A stretch of 64,000 nucleotides of DNA. Source: Couchioplanes caeruleus. Lineage in GTDB: Bacteria > Actinomycetota > Actinomycetes > Mycobacteriales > Micromonosporaceae. Shown in pieces: positions 43,348 through 51,764 of this stretch (its first letter is position 1; each line of letters starts with the position of its first letter). The DNA lies in assembly GCF_003751945.1 (NCBI RefSeq), contig NZ_RJKL01000001.1, positions 7,024,501-7,088,500 on the forward strand, given 5' to 3'. A model generated the notes under the pieces. That model made no database searches, was not told where the DNA came from, and saw nothing but the letters and a program-made list of their open reading frames with translations. The position numbers and the translations under genes are program-made.

Positions 43348-44521
43348 CGGTGGCTCTCCTCGGCACGGTTGGGACATCAGTCCCGACCGGCCCGCAGCCA
43401 GCATCGGCAGTTACTCCCACCATACCGAAGATCCGCGACCGGGCGTTGTGACGGGAGCGGTGTGACCCCTGGCCGAGCAGCGGCATACCCGGCAACGGAA
43501 CTACCGCATGCCGGTCGGTGTCCGGGCAAAGGTGGGCTGTCCCGAACCGCCGGGCAGTCGGCAACGACCCAGGCAGTGACCCGCCGGATTCCCAAAGAGA
43601 CGGTATTCCGAGATCCAAAGAGGCTGGTCGATCTGCAGGGAGTCGTTGGCGCTGCGAGCCCCCGCGCGCGAACCCCCATTGTGGTGGTGTGCCCCGTACA
43701 GTGACCACGTGCATCGCAGTCACTTCGAGGACTACGCGTCGGCTTCGTGCCGCGCTCTGCCTCTGTGCGATTGTGGCGCACCTACTACCTCACGGCCCGG
43801 CAGGGGCGCGAATCTGGTCATGACCGCCGACGGTCGTTCGGAAGTTTGGCAGATCAAGCACCTCCCCGCAGGCTCCGGCAAGTCCGTCACCATGGCGCTC
43901 CTGGCGTGGGAGGCCAAGCGGTCCGCCCGCTTCACCGCATCCACGCGGATGGTCAAGCGCGTGATGAGGCAGTTGAGCTCCACGGCGGAACCTATCGTCG
44001 CCGGCACATCGTCACCGGGATCATCAAGCAACATCGACGATCCACCGAGCAGCGGCAGCGGGCGCGTCCCGGGTTTTTTCCTCGAGGTGCTCACAGTAGT
44101 AAAGACCGATAGCGCGCGGTGGGCGCTAAGGAGCCGACGCCGCGCCATTAAGGAAGCGTTCGAGTGTGCGTTCGCGCTGGTGGACGAGCAGCCCGCATCG
44201 CTCAGCAATCGGCTCCACCAGGCGTTCAGGTCATCGCGGTGGTCGGCTGCCCTGACCGCCATCCAGCTCCGACAGGCGACAGCGCTTGATCTCGCACGGG
44301 CGATGTCCAAGCTGGCGATGGCGGCCCGCTCGGTGCGAGGCCTGCCATCGGCGTCGGCGTCGGCGCAGCCGCCCGGCGAGTTCGTGCGTACGCATCCCCG
44401 CGTGCCTCGTGGTCCCAGTGCTGCCCTGTGCAGTGCGACCTCTTGGCCTTCCGGTGGGGTGTTGAGCGTGGTGTAACCGACATGCTCCCTACGCCGCCGG
44501 CTCGTTTGCGTACAGGGAGTC
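43348..44521. other. 1.2 kb with no convincing gene
   Basis: Long overlapping frames exist on both strands, but none has a consistent codon pattern, start signal or family motif. A Walker-A-like AGSGKS string at about 43870 is not followed by anything ATPase-like. The stretch interrupts the phage head genes and is probably decayed foreign DNA. Confidence 0.4.
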
Positions 44522-44665
44522 ATGTTGTCGGATTCGACTGTGACGGCAATCATCATGATCGTCGAAGAATCTGCAGGCACGGCTAGTGGCGTGCCGATGC
44601 GGTTGGTCAATCCGCGGACGCTGCCCGCGGTCGTCGTCGGTCTCGGCCCGGCGGTGGCGGCATGA
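44522..44665 (+). CDS. 47-aa small ORF
   Basis: MLSDSTVTAIIMIVEESAGT, ending VVVGLGPAVAA, with an ATGA overlap with the following membrane ORF. Two tiny genes coupled in this way suggest a remnant of an actinobacterial mobile-element module. Weak evidence. Confidence 0.3.
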   Translation: MLSDSTVTAIIMIVEESAGTASGVPMRLVNPRTLPAVVVGLGPAVAA

Positions 44666-44940
44666 AAACCCTCGGTGTGGCCAGCCTCGGTGCATTCGGC
44701 TACCTGCTCGGCACGTAGGTTGGCATGCCCTGGGCGGCACTGCTGTCCTACACGATCGTCGCAGCCCTGCTCACCACCGTGGTCGCCATTTTGCAGATCG
44801 TGGTGCCGCAGGACTCGCACGACAAGGTGCTCTGGTGGAACACGCTGCTGCGGTGGCGCCGAAACCGTACTGAGAAGCCGACCGAACTAGGGGTGGAAGG
44901 CCGGTGTCGACAACATCTTCGCCGTCGTCGACACCGGTAG
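44662..44940 (+). pseudogene. Small membrane protein with in-frame stop
   Basis: Starts MKTLGVASLGAFGYLLGT, then TAG at 44716-44718, then continues in frame MPWAALLSYTIVAALLTTVV and PQDSHDKVLWWNTLLRW. The second part alone (start 44725) would be a 71-aa single-helix membrane protein. Probably a decayed gene. Confidence 0.4.
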
Positions 44941-45302
44941 CGACGCGGGTTGGCGCCGCTTCTCCTGTGGCGGCCGCGTTCGAGGGTGCGCAGAGCCAAG
45001 GTGCCATGAGCCCCACGAACAAGACTGGTGCAAGGTCCAAGACGCGACACACCAGCGATCGTGCCGCGCCCGCCAAAGTAGCGCTCATACGAGGATGAGT
45101 CGGATCACGTGGTGTTGGAGTACACACAGCCCCCACGCGTATACCAGGCGCAGGCTAGCCGGCAAAGCATGGTGACGAGTTCGTCTTCGGCGACCCTGCC
45201 TTCCTGGGATGCTGAGCATGCGGATCACCGTCGCCACGGTTTCGCCGGCCTTGGCACCGTTGCACGACGATTCAAGATCGGGCTGGAGCGAAGGGACGTC
45301 TC

Positions 45303-46019
45303 ATGCGGCTCAAAAGCACAGATGTGATCGCCGGCGTTCCCGCGCCGCAGCTACGCACACTGCTGCAGCACATCAAACGCAGAGACGGGCTGACCGTCGC
45401 GGAGATTGCCGACCTGCTCGAGGTCGATGCCGACGCCTCCCGCTCGATCATCGACCATCTGCTCGCCGACGGGCACCTCACGCAGATCCGCGACCCGGGT
45501 GGCCATGAGCTGTTCGACACCACAATCTCCGGCAACGCAATCGCCGGCGCGAAGTTCGTCTCACCGATACCGGCGGCCAAGGCCGAACAGGTGTTGGCGG
45601 CGTTCCTCAATCGGGTCCGGGCCTACAACGCCGACCCAGATAACCTGCTCACTGTCGAACGAGTAACCCTGTTCGGCAGCCACGCATGCGGCGCAGCTGA
45701 GGTTGCCGACGTCGACGTCTCAATCACAGTGGTGCGCCGCGTCACCGGCGACGCCTACGCCGACGCCACCGAAGCCCTCGGCGCCCGGGTCGGCGCCCGC
45801 CGGGAAGGCGTCCTCGATCATCTGCGCCTTCCGCAGCGGCTCTTGCACAGCACGCTCAAGAACCGCAACCGGTACCTCTCCATCACCAACGAGGACGTCA
45901 GCCAGTTCACCGACGACTACCGCACCGTGTACCGACACGCTGACGACCCGGACGCGCAACCGTTCCCGCCCGGCGCTCAGATCGACCACCCCGGCACCCC
46001 GGACCGTGCCGACTCTTGA
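45303..46019 (+). CDS. Winged-helix + nucleotidyltransferase-fold protein
   Basis: 238 aa, ATG with AAGGGACG upstream. An N-terminal winged helix (VAEIADLLEVDADASRSIID, then LADGHLTQIRD) is fused to a nucleotidyltransferase core: VTLFGSHACGAAEVADVDVS holds the GS motif and the Asp-x-Asp pair. The family includes MNT-type antitoxins and AMPylating toxins such as AbiEii/MenT, but a fused winged helix is less usual. It is on the plus strand between minus-strand head genes, so it looks like a moron. Substrate unknown. Confidence 0.65.
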   Translation: MRLKSTDVIAGVPAPQLRTLLQHIKRRDGLTVAEIADLLEVDADASRSIIDHLLADGHLTQIRDPGGHELFDTTISGNAIAGAKFVSPIPAAKAEQVLAAFLNRVRAYNADPDNLLTVERVTLFGSHACGAAEVADVDVSITVVRRVTGDAYADATEALGARVGARREGVLDHLRLPQRLLHSTLKNRNRYLSITNEDVSQFTDDYRTVYRHADDPDAQPFPPGAQIDHPGTPDRADS

Positions 46020-46329
46020 ACATAGGGACAAGATTCGGGACATATGAGCAACAACGTCTCGCCGATCGCATCCGGGGCGTCGGCAAAGAGCAGACCTGGC
46101 GGCGCCTGTGGTCTTGATAGTGATGGAACGCCCGGCGGTACGACCACCGTTATCTGCTGCTTCTCGCCGAGCATCATCTAGCTCTTCGAGCGCGGTCCGG
46201 AGCGCTCCGTTCGTGAGATAGGAAGTTGCTGACACCGCTCGGCGCCCAAGGGGCCTCGAAGGTCTGGCTCGGGTACACCCCACACCACAGTCACTCCCAT
46301 CCCGCAGTCTCGGATCCCTTGACACAGGG
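46020..46329. other. No gene seen
   Basis: 310 bp between the nucleotidyltransferase-like gene and the end of the convergent DUF981 gene, without a supported ORF or clear hairpin. Confidence 0.35.
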
Positions 46330-47037
46330 CTACCACCGGAGACCCGGACCGTCCGTTCCAAGATTGATCAAGAGACCGGTGTGGGTGTAGAAGTTCATCG
46401 CCGAGAAGAGGGCGAACGCGACGCCGGACACGGTCCAGGCCCAGTACATGAGCAGCCAGGCGATGCGGCTGTTCGGGCGGATCGCGAACGGGAACGCAAG
46501 ACAGCCGACGGCGGCGAGGCCGTACAGGACGACGGCGAAGAACAGGTTTTCGATCATCGGCCAGTCGTGCAGCAGTCCGGTGATCGGCTCTTCGGCTGGC
46601 GCCGAGGACACCACGTCGAACCGGGCGATCGCGGCGGCGCACCAGGCGAGGACGATGCCGAGCCAGAACACCACCCAGCTCGCCGGCGACAGGGCGGTCC
46701 GCAGCCGCTCCGGGTCGAGGGGGTCGCCGGTGCGGGCGAGGTACCAGGCCGCGGCGAGCAGCAGCACGCCGAGGATCAGCGACGGCTCGCCGAAGATCGT
46801 GTCGATGTAGTCCTTCGCGGGCGCCAGGGGGTGCCACACCGTCATCACGAAGCCCAGCCCTGTGAGGATGGCGCCGAGGACCCCGAACGTGGCGGCCCAG
46901 CCCCCGCCGGCTGGCTTGCGGTTGACGAGCAGCAGCGGCGGGCGGTCGCCGCGCATGACCGCGCAGAAGCGGGGGACGAGCATGAGGGCGAGGCCGGCGG
47001 CCACGCCCATGGTGGTGTTGAACATGATCAGTCGCAT
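46330..47037 (-). CDS. DUF981 membrane protein
   Basis: 235 aa with six or seven hydrophobic segments. The DUF981 signature is visible: GWAATFGVLGAILTGLGFVM, then FGEPSLILGVLLLAAAWYL. Integral membrane protein. It follows the MuF-protease gene and a 53-aa gene on the phage strand and may be a phage-borne accessory gene. Function unknown. Confidence 0.75.
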   Translation of the reverse strand: MRLIMFNTTMGVAAGLALMLVPRFCAVMRGDRPPLLLVNRKPAGGGWAATFGVLGAILTGLGFVMTVWHPLAPAKDYIDTIFGEPSLILGVLLLAAAWYLARTGDPLDPERLRTALSPASWVVFWLGIVLAWCAAAIARFDVVSSAPAEEPITGLLHDWPMIENLFFAVVLYGLAAVGCLAFPFAIRPNSRIAWLLMYWAWTVSGVAFALFSAMNFYTHTGLLINLGTDGPGLRW

Positions 47038-47109
47038 CGGTGCTCCCGGCGTGGTGCAAGGGGTGGTCAGGTCGGGGAGCGGGTCGAGCTGACCATCACC
47101 AGGCGGGTG

Positions 47110-47271
47110 TTACTTGGAGATGGGGCGGATGGTGCCGCCGCCGCCGTTGCGGGCGTCGGCGATCTCCGCGTCGATCTTCGTGGCGTGCTCGGTGGCGGTC
47201 CGACCGGTGTTCTCGTACTCGAGCAGCCACACGGTGGTGGTCCGGCGGTTCCCGCAGCCGCATCCAGCCAT
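47110..47271 (-). CDS. 53-aa phage protein
   Basis: MAGCGCGNRRTTTVWLLEYE, then NTGRTATEHATKIDAEIADA and a Gly-rich end. Short Cys-Gly-rich proteins of this sort commonly follow portal/MuF genes in actinophages. It lies 15 bp downstream of the MuF-protease gene. Confidence 0.6.
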   Translation of the reverse strand: MAGCGCGNRRTTTVWLLEYENTGRTATEHATKIDAEIADARNGGGGTIRPISK

Positions 47272-47286
47272 CAGGGTCTCCTTCGC

Positions 47287-49494
47287 TCAGGGTTGGGGGT
47301 GGACTTCGGCGGTCAGGGCGTCGACGAGGCTGCGCCGGTCTCGGCCGATGGTTTCGGCGATGGCGTCGGCCTGCCGGCGGCGGGCGGCCGCGTCGCGCTC
47401 GGCCGCGAACCCGGCCGCAACAGCACGCCGCACCGCAGAGTCGAGGGCGGCGGAGTCGGCCATGAGCAGCCCGGTCCGCCGTCGTCCTGCTGCGGTGCTG
47501 GTGGAGGGTTGCCAGCCGGTCCAGCCGGAGGCGAGCAGTGACACCGATCGGCCGCCGGCGGAGCGGCCCCGCACGACGGGGAACCCACCGACGTTGACGC
47601 ACAGCGCGGCGACGAGCTGGCGCTGGCCGCCGATGACGCGCCAGTCGCCCGACAGCGGGGAGCGGCGCAGCAGCTGCACCTGCGCCGGGGTGGCCTCGGG
47701 AACGAGCGATCCGGCGATGTAGATGCCGTGCACGTCGCGGCCGGCGCGGACCACGGCGACCTGGGTGCCGGTGTGGTCGTAGTGCTCGACCGCGGCAGCG
47801 GCGCTGGCGGACAGGTCGGCGTGGCCGGTGCCGGCGGTCAAATGCCCGACCGCGATCAGGTCGCCTTCGGCAGTCTGGATTTCGGGGCGGTGGAACCAGT
47901 CGAAGCCGCCCTCGGTCGGCGGCAGGACGCATTGGCCGCCGGGCAGGAACGACAGGTGGCAGTCGTTGTCGGCGAGGTGTCCGAATACGCGGCCGTCGGC
48001 GGTGACGGTGACCGGGGTCAGCTCCGGCAGGTCGGGGTCGTCGAACCAGGCCCGCGGCGGGTACAGCGGCGCCGCCGCCTGTGCCGGCGGTCCACCGGCG
48101 GTGACCGCGTCCTCGGCGACGTCGCCGGCTGGGGCGTCGCCGTCGGTGAGGGTGATGCGGGCCTGCGGGAACGCTTGCGTGCCGACCAGGGTGACGGCCA
48201 TGACCCGGCCGCGGGTGACCAGCACGGTCGGTTCCTCGCCGGAGTCGATGAACGTCTCGAACTGCTCGTCGGTCATGTCCTCGATCAGCACCCCGGCGGC
48301 GTCGGTGAGGGTCCACTCGAAGTCGTCCAGGTCCACCGACGGGTACAGCACCCCGGCGCGTAGCAGCTCCAGGGCCTCGCCCAGCTCTGGGACGGCGGCG
48401 ATGAAGTCTCCGGTCCCAGTGATCTGCCCGTCGTCGATGTGCCCGTCAGTGATCCGGCCGATCGTGACGGCGCCTTCGTGTCCGGGGGCGTCTTCGCGGG
48501 CCCACCGCAGCGGCAGCGGGAACTCGCGGAACGACCAGGTGCCGTCGGCGGCGAACACCCGCCGGTCCCCGGACGTCTCCTCGAGCGGTGCGAGGATCCC
48601 TTCCCATCTGGCCATGCCAGCTCCACCTTCCGCGGCCGCGGCCGCCGTCACCGTTGTGCCGGCCGTGCGGCCGGTCCAGGGATGTGTCGCAATGTCGGGC
48701 AGCGGCTCACCGGCGGGAATCTCGACCATGGTGCAGCGGCACGCCACCGTCAGGTGTGGCGGTGCTGCCGGGTCGCCGGGGTAGCGCAGCGGCACCCCGT
48801 CCGCGTGGAACACCCCGTCCAGGGGTGCGCGTTGTCCGTCAAGGGCGCGGTGCGCGTCGCGGGTGCGCTCGTCGTGGGTGGCCACCCACACCTTGTCCAA
48901 CTTCTCGTCCAGCACCGCGGCCGAGGTCAGCCAGCCGGTAAGCGTGCCCGCGTTGTATGCCCCGATCGTCTCCGTGCGGGCGATCGTCTGCGCGCGGCCG
49001 TCCCACGCGTCGGCGCCCAGGATCTCGGCGATCGCGTCCCGGATGCGCGGGATCGACCCGCCTTGCCCGGCCAGCTCGGCGACCGTCGCGGCTACCTGCG
49101 ACCAGGCGTCGTCGGGAACCTTGGCGAGCCGGTTCGGCAACTGGTCCAGGTACTCGGCGACCGCGTCGGCCACGGCGAGCACGTCGAGGTCCCCGCCGGC
49201 GTCGACGACCCCGGTCCGGAAGGTGTCGGCGGCTGCGGGCAGCAGGTGCACGGTCATCGCGTCCAGCCACGCCTGTCCGGCGCCGGCCAGCGCCGAAGGG
49301 TCCGGCGGCAGCGCGGCCGCGGTCAGTGTCGGCAGCGCGAGCCGGCGTGCCGTGGTCAGCCAGGCGGTGAGGGCAGCTTGGACGGCAGCGTGCATTCGCT
49401 GCTCACACGCCGCGACCTGCGCGGCGTGCGCCAGGCGCAGCGGCATCCACAAGTCGCCGCTCCCGGCGGGCGGGGTGCCGGAGGTGGGGGTCAT
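47287..49494 (-). CDS. MuF-like minor head protein fused to capsid maturation protease
   Basis: 735 aa. The N-terminal ~270 residues are MuF/SPP1 gp7-like: helices, then AQTIARTETIGAYNAGTLTG, DERTRDAHRALDGQ and PHLTVACRCTMVEIP. The second half (MARWEGILAPLEETSGDRRV, then HEGAVTIGRITDGHIDDGQI) resembles the fused prohead protease of mycobacteriophage-type heads. It overlaps the portal stop by ATGA. It would enter the prohead with the portal and cut the scaffold part of the capsid protein. Confidence 0.8.
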   Translation of the reverse strand: MTPTSGTPPAGSGDLWMPLRLAHAAQVAACEQRMHAAVQAALTAWLTTARRLALPTLTAAALPPDPSALAGAGQAWLDAMTVHLLPAAADTFRTGVVDAGGDLDVLAVADAVAEYLDQLPNRLAKVPDDAWSQVAATVAELAGQGGSIPRIRDAIAEILGADAWDGRAQTIARTETIGAYNAGTLTGWLTSAAVLDEKLDKVWVATHDERTRDAHRALDGQRAPLDGVFHADGVPLRYPGDPAAPPHLTVACRCTMVEIPAGEPLPDIATHPWTGRTAGTTVTAAAAAEGGAGMARWEGILAPLEETSGDRRVFAADGTWSFREFPLPLRWAREDAPGHEGAVTIGRITDGHIDDGQITGTGDFIAAVPELGEALELLRAGVLYPSVDLDDFEWTLTDAAGVLIEDMTDEQFETFIDSGEEPTVLVTRGRVMAVTLVGTQAFPQARITLTDGDAPAGDVAEDAVTAGGPPAQAAAPLYPPRAWFDDPDLPELTPVTVTADGRVFGHLADNDCHLSFLPGGQCVLPPTEGGFDWFHRPEIQTAEGDLIAVGHLTAGTGHADLSASAAAAVEHYDHTGTQVAVVRAGRDVHGIYIAGSLVPEATPAQVQLLRRSPLSGDWRVIGGQRQLVAALCVNVGGFPVVRGRSAGGRSVSLLASGWTGWQPSTSTAAGRRRTGLLMADSAALDSAVRRAVAAGFAAERDAAARRRQADAIAETIGRDRRSLVDALTAEVHPQP

Positions 49495-51338
49495 GCCGGC
49501 ACCAGCTCACCGCCGACCGCACCGGCCAGGTGCTCTCGGAGTGTGTCGGGGTCGTGCCGGGCGCCGCTGACAAGCAGACCGCCGACGTACGCCGACAGAT
49601 GCACGGTCAACGCCTCCGCGTCGACGCCCAGCCGCGGCGCGACGGTCGGCACGGTCGCGAACGCCCCGGACAACAGGCGCGGGACCGCGTCGGCCGGCTG
49701 GGGCCGCACGGTGTGGTACTCCCACGACGGCAGGTCCCGATGCTGGTAACGCTGGCGACCCAGGATCCGCTTGCCGGCCAGCTCCAGGGCCTTGAGCACC
49801 AGCGCCTCGCACGCCGCTACAACGGGCTCCACCCGCGCCGCCGACGCCGTGATGCTCGCCTGGTCCCGGTCCGGCGGCGCCCGGTCCGGGTCCTGCACCG
49901 GTGCCGGATCCTCAGCCGAGGGCGTCGGCTCGTCGACCGGCGGGGGAGGGGCGAGCAGATGCTGGACGTCGACGTCCGCGGTCACCCCGGCGAGTTCCAA
50001 CAACCGGGTCACCAGCGCCGGCCCGGCCGCGGGCACGGTCCGCACGATCTCCAGGAGCCGGCGCAGTTCGCGCTCACCCGGTTCCGGGGCGTCGTTGTCG
50101 GAAAAGCCGGTCTCGCGGCGCAGTGCCTTACCGGACAGCTCCCCGCGGTCGAACAGGTCCTTCGCGTCACTACCGCGGTCGGGAGCCTGGGTGAGCTCGC
50201 TGGTGTCGTACCAGACCACCCACGAGCGCGGGTCGTCGACGACGCCGTCCAGGGCGGGCCACAGCATCTGCTGCGTCAACGCCGCGCACAACAGCTCCAG
50301 CTTGGACTCCACGTGGTACTTGATCGTCGCCTCATCGAGCTGCCACGCCGACCAGTGGTTCGTCTCCGCCATCCCGAGCAGCACCTCTGGTGGCACGTCC
50401 AGGCCGAGCGCGAGACGGCGGATCGCCCCGTCGAGCAGGCCCGGCACGGACGCGGAGAGTTCGGTGGCGAACGACAGCAGCCGGGCCTTCTCCAGGTGCT
50501 CGGCCGGGCCTTGCACCACGATCGGCACCAGGGCGGCGACGGAGTCGCGGTCGCGCACGGCGGTGGTCATCGCCTCGGTCAGCGCGGCCAGGAACGACGA
50601 CACTCCGTCGTCGGGCTGGTCCTGCTGATCCGATGGGACGAACGACAGCTCGTTGGGCAGCAGCAGGATCCCGGCGCCGGCGAGCCGCGAGTCGATCTGC
50701 GACTGCACGTACTGCGACAACCTTTCGATCAAGCGCAATACCCTGCGGTTGGCCTGGACCTGGGACTTCGGGAGCTGGTGTTTACGCGGGGACGGCACCC
50801 AGATCCGGACGATCACTGTCTCGTCGGCGACCAGCTCGCGGGCGCCGTCGCCCTGGTCGAGCAGGTACTGCCCGGAGCGTTCCTGCAGTTCGTCGGTGGA
50901 GGCGATCAGCCACCGCTCGCGGTCGCCGGTCCGGCCGTCGCTGTTGCGTTCCGGCTCGCCGATCAGGTAGCACTCGCCGGGCACGCCGAGCTGCACGCCG
51001 ACCTCGTGCAGCAGTTCCGCCTGACGCGACGGGCCGCCGAGGAATGTGTCGTTGATGTCGCCCGGTGCGGTGTCCGGCGACTCGATCGGGTCGCCGTGCT
51101 CGTCGAGCTGGGTGATGTACAGCCGTGACCTGGACATCGCCTTGGCGATCAGGTCGACGATGTAGGAGAGTTCGCCGCACTCCTCGTAGTGCCGCCACGC
51201 CTCGTCCTGCCACTCCTGCCGGCCGATACGGCGCACCGACCCGGCCGAGTCGTAGCGCATCCGTGCCGCCGACGCGACGACCGCCGTCGCGCGTCCGACC
51301 GGGGTTTCGTCGCTGGGGCGTCGTCCCCACCACGCCAT
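49491..51338 (-). CDS. Phage portal protein
   Basis: About 615 aa from ATG 51338 with GGAGGA upstream; a GTG at 51347 overlaps the previous gene. The sequence MAWWGRRPSDETPVGRATAV leads into portal-type features: ELSYIVDLIAKAMSRSRLYI, IVRIWVPSPRKHQLPKSQVQ, then ETNHWSAWQLDEATIKYHVE and WVVWYDTSELTQAPDRGSDA. Forms the dodecameric DNA gate of the head. Confidence 0.85.
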   Translation of the reverse strand: MAWWGRRPSDETPVGRATAVVASAARMRYDSAGSVRRIGRQEWQDEAWRHYEECGELSYIVDLIAKAMSRSRLYITQLDEHGDPIESPDTAPGDINDTFLGGPSRQAELLHEVGVQLGVPGECYLIGEPERNSDGRTGDRERWLIASTDELQERSGQYLLDQGDGARELVADETVIVRIWVPSPRKHQLPKSQVQANRRVLRLIERLSQYVQSQIDSRLAGAGILLLPNELSFVPSDQQDQPDDGVSSFLAALTEAMTTAVRDRDSVAALVPIVVQGPAEHLEKARLLSFATELSASVPGLLDGAIRRLALGLDVPPEVLLGMAETNHWSAWQLDEATIKYHVESKLELLCAALTQQMLWPALDGVVDDPRSWVVWYDTSELTQAPDRGSDAKDLFDRGELSGKALRRETGFSDNDAPEPGERELRRLLEIVRTVPAAGPALVTRLLELAGVTADVDVQHLLAPPPPVDEPTPSAEDPAPVQDPDRAPPDRDQASITASAARVEPVVAACEALVLKALELAGKRILGRQRYQHRDLPSWEYHTVRPQPADAVPRLLSGAFATVPTVAPRLGVDAEALTVHLSAYVGGLLVSGARHDPDTLREHLAGAVGGELVPA

Positions 51339-51343
51339 CGCGG

Positions 51344-51658
51344 TCACTCCTCCGGCTCGGCGCGCACCAGCAGCCCGGTGGCGTACGACAGGGCCAGCGC
51401 GGCAGCCGGGATGTCGATCCACCAGTGCCCCGACCAGCGGGGTCCGGCGGACGCGGCCCACCAAATGGCGGCGGCAGGAAGGGCGACCCACGCGGATACG
51501 CACCAGCGGCAGTGCAGCAGGTAGGTCCACATACTGCCGGCCTTGAGGCGCTGCGCGGCCGCGGTCCGGAACGGTTCGGTGATCTTGTCTGCGCAGATGA
51601 GTCGCGTCAGCCGTGCCACGGCGAGCACGACGATGGCCACTTCGATCCACAACACCAT
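51344..51658 (-). CDS. DUF1360 membrane protein
   Basis: 104 aa: an N-terminal helix, then VARLTRLICADKITEPFR and LLHCRWCVSAWVALPAAA, the DUF1360 pattern with its Cys-x2-Cys. Two or three membrane helices. Commonly found next to portal genes in actinophages. Motif TGYGGCCGTAT lies 24 bp upstream. Confidence 0.75.
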   Translation of the reverse strand: MVLWIEVAIVVLAVARLTRLICADKITEPFRTAAAQRLKAGSMWTYLLHCRWCVSAWVALPAAAIWWAASAGPRWSGHWWIDIPAAALALSYATGLLVRAEPEE

Positions 51659-51681
51659 GAATGTCAGCGTAGCAGCGCGAC

Positions 51682-51698
51682 TGTGGCCGTATATACAA
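51682..51698 (-). promoter_or_regulatory. Phage motif ATACGGCCRCA, copy 1
   Basis: TGTGGCCGTATATACAA on the plus strand. The core TGYGGCCGTAT recurs at 57733 and 60165, each time 20-35 bp upstream of a minus-strand phage gene, so it is probably a promoter or operator. Confidence 0.5.
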
Positions 51699-51764
51699 CG
51701 GCGACTCCCCGCCCTTGACCAGGAGGGGAGTCACCGCGTCCAGGCTGCGATGCGGCCCCAGCGC

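Noticed and set aside
43858..43890. Walker-A-like AGSGKS string
   Set aside because: No Walker B or fold follows, and the surrounding frame is not protein-like.
43732..44820. 362-aa minus-strand ORF and overlapping 276-aa plus-strand ORF
   Set aside because: Neither has a convincing start, domain or codon pattern. They overlap each other over most of their length.
46178..47059. 293-aa minus-strand ORF overlapping the DUF981 gene
   Set aside because: Arg/His-rich alternate frame without hydrophobic segments. The DUF981 frame has family motifs.
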